Shown: in pieces, positions 1 to 4,539 of the stretch | How the letters are laid out: the number at the start of each line of letters is the position of its first letter | Numbering within the stretch: the stretch's first letter is position 1 | Assembly: GCA_023457895.1 (NCBI GenBank) | Contig: JAEXAY010000016.1 | Location: forward strand, 1 to 7,431 | Length of the DNA: 7,431 bases | Direction of reading: 5' to 3' | Origin: Pseudomonadota bacterium | GTDB taxonomy: Bacteria; Pseudomonadota; Alphaproteobacteria; Sphingomonadales; Sphingomonadaceae | The notes under the pieces: model-generated | What the model was told of the DNA's origin: nothing | Database searches by the model: none | What the model saw: the letters and a program-made list of their open reading frames with translations, nothing else | Made by a program: the position numbers and the translations under genes

Positions 1-3
1 CGC

Positions 4-27
4 GGAACCGTTTACCCGCCACTCGTT
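4..27 (+). promoter_or_regulatory. Possible general-stress (EcfG-type) promoter upstream of the small membrane gene
   Basis: GGAAC is at 4-8 and CGTT at 24-27, separated by 15 bases. The alphaproteobacterial general stress sigma factor EcfG recognises GGAAC and CGTT separated by about 16-17 bases, so this spacing is at least one base short. A start site around 33-36 would leave a leader of about 30 bases holding the ribosome binding site AAGGGAG (52-58) of the gene at 65. Position and both boxes fit, but the spacing and the lack of any other support keep confidence low. Confidence 0.25.
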
Positions 28-64
28 AACCCTTACGATTTGTAAAATAGAAAGGGAGTGCGTG

Positions 65-226
65 ATGGAACGGCATGGGGAAGAAGTCGAACTGAGCGCG
101 ACCGAGGCGCGCGGCGGGATCAAAACCCGTCATATGCGCTATGTGCTTGGTATTTCTCTGCTTTTGGCAGTGATTGCAATGACGCTAGTGTGGATCATTC
201 CGGCGTTGACGGCAACGCCGCAATAA
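65..226 (+). CDS. Small single-pass membrane protein, function unknown (53 aa)
   Basis: I do not recognise a named family. The ATG at 65 is preceded by AAGGGAG at 52-58, six bases upstream; a GTG at 62 is in frame but too close to that site. The first 25 residues are hydrophilic, acidic at first (EE at 6-7, E9, E14) and then basic (K20, R22, H23, R25). Residues about 26-48 form one hydrophobic helix, from YVLGISLLL to WIIPAL, followed by a short ATPQ tail. The positive residues before the helix predict the N-terminus inside the cytoplasm. No cleavage site or lipobox is visible, so this is an inner-membrane anchor rather than a secreted protein. It converges on ligD, with its TAA (224-226) immediately next to the ligD stop. 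The good ribosome site and clean helix argue that it is a real gene. Confidence 0.7.
   Translation: MERHGEEVELSATEARGGIKTRHMRYVLGISLLLAVIAMTLVWIIPALTATPQ
201..220. terminator. Stem-loop at the abutting convergent gene ends
   Basis: CGGCGTTG (201-208) and CAACGCCG (213-220) are perfectly complementary and enclose a four-base loop, ACGG. The 8-bp GC-rich stem lies in the last codons of the small membrane gene and seven bases beyond the ligD stop codon, so it could form at the 3' end of either transcript. Neither side has a T-tract, so it is not a classic intrinsic terminator. It may mark a Rho-dependent or processed 3' end. On the + strand it is also coding (residues about 46-52), so part of the symmetry may be accidental. 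Confidence 0.35.
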
Positions 227-2794
227 TCAGGCGTCCGGCAGCGTCTGCACTGCCTCGCCCCATCCGCCACCCGGGCGTTGCGCATGGGCAAAGGCTGCCT
301 CCGGGTCGTAGAGCGTATAGAGGTCAGCGCGCCCCGCATCGTCCAGCTCCGCCCAGCCAAGCGGCGCTGAAATTCCCGCAGTGGTGCGCGCACGTACCGA
401 CCAGGGCAGGATCGCGGTCGAGCCGCGCCGGTTGCGCATCCAGTCGATGAAAATCCTGCCCTTGCGGCGCGCTTTCGACATTGATGCGGTGTAGCGATCG
501 GGTTGGGCCTGTTCGAGCGCGATGGCAAAGCGTTTGGCAAAATCTTCTACCGCGTCCCAGCCGGGCTTGGGGGTGAGCGGCGCGATCACATGGACGCCCT
601 TGCCGCCGGTCAGCATTGGAAATGTCACCAGCCCCATATCGGCAAGATGATCGCGGATCTGCTTCGCCGCCCGCTTCACATCGCCGAAGCCCAGGCCCTC
701 ATCGGGATCGAGATCGAACACCAGCCGGTCGGGATGTTCGACATCGCCCGCCCCTGCGCCCCAGCCATGCACCTCGATCGTGCCCATCTGCGCACACTGG
801 AGCAGGCCGGTCTTGTCGTGGATCAGGAAGGTCGGTTCGCTTGTCCCATCCTTTTCCTCGATGAGGATGCTGTCGACCGCATCGCCCCAGCCTTCCTTGA
901 GATGCTTCTGGAAGAAGCACTGGCCCGAAACTCCGGACGGGCAGCGCAACAACGCGAGCGGCCGTTCCGCCATCCATGGCAGGGCATAGGGCGCGACCGC
1001 TTCGTACCAGCTGGCAAGATCGCCCTTGGTCGGTCCCCTTTCACCGAAAATCTCGCGGCCTGCATTGCTGATCGCGACCGAGGGTTCGGGCGCGGTCCAG
1101 CCACTGCCTGCCCCGCCTGGCTTGCTGTCCCGCTTCTGGCTCATCTCGCTCACCACCTCATGCACCGGCTTGTCGTCGCGCAGGCCGATGAAGCTGGCGT
1201 GGCGCAAGACATTGTCGGCGGTATATTCGGCATAACGCACCTCGGCGACCATGGTGCCCCTGGCCCAGACCGGTTTGGCGGCAGCGCGGCTGCGCGGATT
1301 GCCCGAGGTGGCTTCAAGATCGGGGTTGACCACGGGCGGTTTCTTCACCGGTTTGAGTCGCGCCGCGATCAGTTCTGCCGTCGTATCGTCGAAACCGGTC
1401 CCCACCTTTCCCCGGTAAACCAGTTGCTCGCCCTCATATTGCGCGAGCAGCAGCGAGGAGAAGCGCCGTCCGCGCTTGTCCGAAGGGATGTGGCCGACAA
1501 TGACAAATTCCTCGCGCCGGTCGACCTTGATCTTGAGCCAGTCGCCGCTGCGTGTCCCGGCATATGGGCGGTCGGCGCGCTTGGCGATCACGCCCTCATA
1601 ACCGCCCTGTGCCATGGCATCGAACAGCGGCCGGCCATCGCCGGCGATATGCTCCGAATAATGGAGCGGCGGGGATGCCCCCTCCAGCAACGCTTCGAGC
1701 CGCGCCTTGCGCTCGCGCAAGGGCAGCCGCGTCAGATCCTCGCCATCGAGATGCAACAGGTCGAAGGCAAAGAAGAGCAGCGGGCCGTTGGCGATCTTGA
1801 GCGCCTGTTGCAGCGCGGAAAAGCTGGGCCGTCCTGCGGCATCGAGCGCGACAATCTCGCCATCGATCAGCGCAGAGCCCGCGGGCAACGCTTCTGCCGC
1901 CCTGACGACCGGCGCGAAGCGGTCGCTCCAGTCGAGACCCGACCGGCTCCAGCCGAAGCTGCCATCCTTGCCGGTAGCGATGAGTGCGCGATAGCCATCA
2001 TATTTGACCTCGAACAACCAGTCGCCGCCTTCGGGCAGCCTGGCGGACGGCGTCGCGAGTTGCGGCGGATGGAAAGGCGGCGTGGGAAGCGAGAGCGGCT
2101 TGACCGCCCTCGCCGCCTTGCGCCGCGCCTTGGCCGGTTTTTCTGCTCTCGCTGGTTGTTTCGCTGTCGCCGCTTTTTTCGCCGGGGCCGGTTTTACCCC
2201 GGCCGCGATCTCGTCCATCGTGCGCCCAGTCGTAATGCTGGTGAGCCCGCGCCCGACCAGCGTATCGCTATCCCCCGAAAATGCGTCATCGACCTTCTTG
2301 AGCAGCCAGTTTTCCTGCCGCTCGCCGGGCTTGGGCGGCAGCCGTATGAGGATCCATTCGCCCTGCATCCGCTCGCCCGCGAGGGTGAAATGGAGATGTC
2401 CTTCTTCCAGCGTGTCCACGCTCTTGCCTGCGACCGGCGTCCAGGTGCCGCGATCCCACAGCATCACCGTGCCGCCGCCATATTGGTTCGCCGGGATCGT
2501 GCCTTCAAAATCGGCATAGGCCATCGGATGATCCTCGGTCCGCACCGCGAGCCGCTTGTCGGCGGGGTTGAGGCTCGGGCCGCGTGTCACCGCCCAGCTC
2601 GTGAGCACGCCGTCGATTTCGAGACGGAAGTCCCAATGCAGCCGTGACGCCTCATGCTTCTGCACGACGAAGACGGAGTTACCCTTCCTGCGCGCCTCAA
2701 CCTTACCGGCTGGTTCGCTGGTGCGGGCGAAATCGCGCTTTTCATTGTAGCGCGCGAGTGGATCGGCCGCTTTTTTCCGCGTCGCGCGCGCCAT
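227..2794 (-). CDS. ligD: Multifunctional DNA ligase D (phosphoesterase-ligase-polymerase), 855 aa
   Basis: Processing and sealing enzyme of bacterial non-homologous end joining, working with Ku. Three domains are visible. The N-terminal 3'-phosphoesterase (about 40-190) has the HEASRLHWDFR motif (H47, H53, D55, R57) and EDHPMAY (H89, Y93), matching the known active-site pattern and spacing. An Ala/Lys/Pro-rich linker follows (about 200-235). The ATP-dependent ligase domain (about 240-545) has the nucleotidyl-lysine motif KYDGYR (K264), IDGEIVALD (310-318), FDLLHLDG (344-351), YEGVIAKR (399-406) and WLKIK (419-423). The C-terminal archaeo-eukaryotic-primase-type polymerase (about 570-855) has the metal-binding DLD (D694, D696), TGGKGVH (729-735) and FIDW with the third aspartate D784. 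The order is that of Pseudomonas LigD, not the mycobacterial order. All key residues are present, so it should be active. It starts 7 nt after ku. The only upstream purine run, AAGG, is about 15 bases from the ATG, so translation is probably coupled to ku. Confidence 0.97.
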   Translation of the reverse strand: MARATRKKAADPLARYNEKRDFARTSEPAGKVEARRKGNSVFVVQKHEASRLHWDFRLEIDGVLTSWAVTRGPSLNPADKRLAVRTEDHPMAYADFEGTIPANQYGGGTVMLWDRGTWTPVAGKSVDTLEEGHLHFTLAGERMQGEWILIRLPPKPGERQENWLLKKVDDAFSGDSDTLVGRGLTSITTGRTMDEIAAGVKPAPAKKAATAKQPARAEKPAKARRKAARAVKPLSLPTPPFHPPQLATPSARLPEGGDWLFEVKYDGYRALIATGKDGSFGWSRSGLDWSDRFAPVVRAAEALPAGSALIDGEIVALDAAGRPSFSALQQALKIANGPLLFFAFDLLHLDGEDLTRLPLRERKARLEALLEGASPPLHYSEHIAGDGRPLFDAMAQGGYEGVIAKRADRPYAGTRSGDWLKIKVDRREEFVIVGHIPSDKRGRRFSSLLLAQYEGEQLVYRGKVGTGFDDTTAELIAARLKPVKKPPVVNPDLEATSGNPRSRAAAKPVWARGTMVAEVRYAEYTADNVLRHASFIGLRDDKPVHEVVSEMSQKRDSKPGGAGSGWTAPEPSVAISNAGREIFGERGPTKGDLASWYEAVAPYALPWMAERPLALLRCPSGVSGQCFFQKHLKEGWGDAVDSILIEEKDGTSEPTFLIHDKTGLLQCAQMGTIEVHGWGAGAGDVEHPDRLVFDLDPDEGLGFGDVKRAAKQIRDHLADMGLVTFPMLTGGKGVHVIAPLTPKPGWDAVEDFAKRFAIALEQAQPDRYTASMSKARRKGRIFIDWMRNRRGSTAILPWSVRARTTAGISAPLGWAELDDAGRADLYTLYDPEAAFAHAQRPGGGWGEAVQTLPDA

Positions 2795-2801
2795 CGCGGG
2801 T

Positions 2802-3668
2802 TCAGCCGGCCTTGCGCCTGGGGGCGGGTTTTTTGGCAGCTTTCGGCGCCGCCGCCTTGGCGCTTGCCGGCTTCGCCGCGCCCTTCGCCGCGACCGATTG
2901 CTTCAGCGCCGCCATCAGGTCGATCACATTGCCGCCGCGCGCCGGCTCGCTATCCGCTTCGGGCGTGACGGTCTTGCCCTTCGCCTTCAGTTTCTTGTCG
3001 ATGAGGCTCTTCAGCGCGTCGACATAGCGGTCATGATAGGCGTCGGCGTCGAAATCGCCCGCCTTCTTCTCAATCAATGTGGTGGCGAGATCGAGCAATT
3101 CCGCATCCGGCTTGATGTCGTCAATCTCGCGGAAATAGGCCGCCGCCTTGTTGACCTCATCCTCGTAACGCAGCGTTTCCATGACGATGCCCTTGCCGCA
3201 GGGACGCAGCGCCACGACTGACTCGCGCCCGCGCATCGCCAGTTGGCCAAGGCCGATCTTCTTCGTCTTGGCGAGCGCCTCGCGCAGCACGATGAAGGCT
3301 TCCTCGGCCAGTTGGTCGGCAGGAACCACATAATAGGGCTTTTCATAATAAAGTACGGGAATGTCAGCAGCATCGACAAACTGGGTCAGTTCCAGCGTCT
3401 TCTTGCTCTCCAGCCGGACCGCCTCGATCTCCTTTTCATCAAGCAGCACATAGCTGCCCTTTTCATATTCATAGCCCTTGAGGATGTCGTCGGGCTTGAC
3501 CGGCCCGATGCCCGGCACGACCTTTTCATATTTGATCGTCTGCCCCGAAGGCTCGTGTATCTGGCGGAACTGGATACCGGCACCAGATTTGGTCGCAGGA
3601 TAAACCTCGACCGGAATCGAAACCAGCGCGAGCCGGATATGGCCTTTCCAGACAGGACGTGACGGCAT
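2802..3668 (-). CDS. ku: Bacterial non-homologous end-joining protein Ku (288 aa)
   Basis: Homodimeric ring protein that threads onto double-strand DNA ends, protects them and recruits LigD. The N-terminus (RPVWKGHIRLALVSIPVEVYPA, split here as RPVWKGHIRLALV and SIPVEVYPA, residues 4-25) is the hallmark start of bacterial Ku. The Ku70/80-type beta-barrel core covers about residues 1-190, and a helical region follows. Near the C-terminus, GNVIDLMAALKQS (246-258) matches the conserved minimal segment that contacts LigD. The last 30 residues are a Lys/Ala/Pro-rich basic tail likely to touch DNA. The length is normal for the family. The ATG at 3668 is supported by AAAGGA on the - strand (3677-3682), eight bases upstream. 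It is the first gene of the ku-ligD operon. No convincing sigma-70, LexA or EcfG site was found upstream. Confidence 0.97.
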   Translation of the reverse strand: MPSRPVWKGHIRLALVSIPVEVYPATKSGAGIQFRQIHEPSGQTIKYEKVVPGIGPVKPDDILKGYEYEKGSYVLLDEKEIEAVRLESKKTLELTQFVDAADIPVLYYEKPYYVVPADQLAEEAFIVLREALAKTKKIGLGQLAMRGRESVVALRPCGKGIVMETLRYEDEVNKAAAYFREIDDIKPDAELLDLATTLIEKKAGDFDADAYHDRYVDALKSLIDKKLKAKGKTVTPEADSEPARGGNVIDLMAALKQSVAAKGAAKPASAKAAAPKAAKKPAPRRKAG

Positions 3669-3832
3669 AAGTTTTTTCCTTTGGGCGGCAGTACGGCAAA
3701 GAGAGGCGTATCGTCACAACGCGGCACGGGCTATCCGGTGCCATGCCGATATGGAGGCATATGACGACCGCAGATCATTTCGTCGATATAAAACGGAATG
3801 ATCGCGTCTCCGCAATACTGTTCCGATGATGA
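3669..3832. other. Intergenic region upstream of ku with two adjacent dyads
   Basis: This non-coding stretch should hold the ku-ligD promoter, read on the - strand. Two dyads lie side by side: GGCAC (3723-3727) with GTGCC (3738-3742), ten bases apart, and ATGCC (3743-3747) with GGCAT (3756-3760), eight bases apart. They could be operator half-sites or a small leader structure. On the - strand a weak TTGCGG (3815-3810) and TATATC (3789-3784) could form a poor promoter, but the 20-base spacing is too long. GGAAC (3824-3820) and CGTT (3795-3792) also occur on the - strand, but 24 bases apart, which does not fit EcfG. Confidence 0.35.
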
Positions 3833-4042
3833 TCACAGATTTGCCAAGATGGTCAATGGAACCGAAGAGGCGGCGTAGTTACGGCCATTACGCTTGCGCT
3901 CACCGCCGCCGAACTGTTCCGATCACCCGAGACGATCGCCGCCGCAAAAGCGGAATTCGACAAAGAGCGCGGCCCCGATTTCAGATATCAGGCGATGGTC
4001 GGGGACCGGCAGCCCCCGCTCGATTACCGCAAGGTTAAATGA
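3833..4042 (+). pseudogene. Degraded C-terminal remnant of an M20/AbgB-like amidohydrolase
   Basis: In the frame ending with the TGA at 4040-4042 there is an open stretch of about 69 codons with no plausible start codon or ribosome site, directly preceded by two in-frame stops (TGA TGA, 3827-3832). Its second half reads ALTAAELFRSPETIAAAK, then AEFDKERGPDFRYQAMVG, then DRQPPLDYRK. That is how the C-terminal ends of M20-family amidohydrolases (AbgB, aminobenzoyl-glutamate hydrolase-like) look: helix, AxAExxxRRG, then a PPLDYR tail. Such proteins are typically over 400 residues, so most of the gene, including the metal-binding and dimerisation domains, is gone. The first 15 codons no longer resemble the family, so the breakpoint lies near 3870-3885. 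The assignment comes from remembered family features and has not been searched. Confidence 0.6.
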
Positions 4043-4101
4043 TTCGGGGTTCGTACCACGATCAGAATGAATGCAATGCTTCTCAAGATAGCCTCACTTT
4101 A

Positions 4102-4130
4102 CGTCTTTAAAGACGATATTTTTTATAATT
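4102..4130 (+). promoter_or_regulatory. Perfect 14-bp palindrome beside a T-tract and TATAAT
   Basis: CGTCTTTAAAGACG (4102-4115) is a perfect palindrome. ATA and a run of six T follow (4119-4124), overlapping a perfect TATAAT (4124-4129). Two readings are possible. It may be a weak intrinsic terminator left from the decayed gene upstream, with a five-base stem and a TTAA loop. Or it may be an operator covering the -35 region of a promoter whose -10 is the TATAAT and which drives the gene at 4255. No good -35 hexamer sits at 16-18 bases. The surrounding sequence is far more AT-rich than the rest of the window, which suits a regulatory region. Confidence 0.4.
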
Positions 4131-4170
4131 TCATTTCATCGCCATATCCCCTCCGTCTGCCGCAGTCTTA

Positions 4171-4198
4171 TTGTCAATCAAATCACTTGAGTTAAAGA
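4171..4198 (+). promoter_or_regulatory. Weak candidate sigma-70 promoter for the DUF2292 gene
   Basis: TTGTCA (4171-4176) differs from the consensus -35 at one base. It is followed after 16 bases by TAAAGA (4193-4198), a poor -10. A start near 4205 would give a 50-base leader whose 5' end is the hairpin at 4208-4234. It competes with the TATAAT at 4124-4129 as the promoter of the same gene. Confidence 0.2.
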
Positions 4199-4207
4199 CT
4201 TGGGCGT

Positions 4208-4234
4208 GGACAGGGACCAGCGTGTCACCTGTCC
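4208..4234 (+). promoter_or_regulatory. Leader hairpin just before the DUF2292 ribosome site
   Basis: GGACAGG (4208-4214) pairs perfectly with CCTGTCC (4228-4234) around a 13-base loop; a G-U pair (4207/4235) and a G-C pair (4206/4236) can extend the stem outward. The ribosome binding site AAGGAG (4241-4246) starts six bases after the stem. The placement suits an mRNA stability element or a translation control structure. I cannot match it to a named riboswitch class. Confidence 0.4.
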
Positions 4235-4254
4235 GCACCAAAGGAGATGAGATA

Positions 4255-4428
4255 ATGGCAAACTCACATTCGAGGGGCGGCCTCGCTCCAGACGAAATCG
4301 AACGCGGCGTTGCGCTCATTCGAGATGCGTTGGCCGCGCTTGAATTCGGGTCAATTGCACTCACCGTGCACGAAGGCCGCATTGTCCAGATCGATACGGT
4401 GCGCAAGCAACGTTTCGGTTGCAAATAG
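4255..4428 (+). CDS. DUF2292 / YezD-family small protein (57 aa)
   Basis: The ATG at 4255 follows AAGGAG (4241-4246) at eight bases, which fixes the start even though the frame stays open upstream to 4171. Residues 12-29 form a helix (PDEIERGVALIRDALAAL). They are followed by EFGSIALTVHEGRIVQID (30-47), a small beta hairpin typical of DUF2292: a 'G-S-hydrophobic-hydrophobic-V' strand, a turn, and 'GRIVQI'. The tail is basic (R50, K51, R53, K57) with one cysteine, C56. There is no signal peptide or membrane segment, so it should be cytosolic. The biochemical role of the family is unknown; members are often encoded close to sulfate or sulfonate assimilation genes. Here it precedes a TonB-dependent receptor on the same strand by 111 bases with no evident terminator between them, so the two may share a transcript. 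Confidence 0.85.
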   Translation: MANSHSRGGLAPDEIERGVALIRDALAALEFGSIALTVHEGRIVQIDTVRKQRFGCK

Positions 4429-4539
4429 GGCAATCAATACTGGTCCCCCCTCAAGCCCGCTTCTTAATTCCACTTTCCCTTTTTCACGAGCTGACCGGTC
4501 CACCGGAGGCATCGCGACCTTTCCCTTCAAGGAGGAACG

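Noticed and set aside
26..31. TTAACC, a CtrA half-site, before the small membrane gene
   Set aside because: There is no second TTAA at the seven-base spacing needed for a full CtrA site, and such short motifs occur by chance.
503..2647. A 714-codon open frame on the + strand opposite ligD
   Set aside because: It lies entirely antisense to the confidently identified ligD. Long open frames opposite GC-rich genes are expected from codon bias, and its translation shows no recognisable domain and no convincing ribosome site.
3792..3824. EcfG-like GGAAC and CGTT boxes on the - strand upstream of ku
   Set aside because: The boxes are 24 bases apart, far longer than the 16-17 expected, although stress-sigma control of ku genes is known in some rhizobia.
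3743..3829. A 28-codon frame (starts at 3743 or 3761) in frame with the amidohydrolase relic
   Set aside because: The GGAGG at 3753-3757 is only three bases before the ATG at 3761, the peptide resembles nothing known, and it overlaps the ku upstream dyads. It may be part of the decayed region but cannot be supported as a gene.
3826..4038. A 70-codon frame on the + strand in the region of the amidohydrolase relic
   Set aside because: It is in a different frame from the family-like sequence, is rich in arginine and proline as out-of-frame GC-rich DNA usually is, and has no ribosome site.
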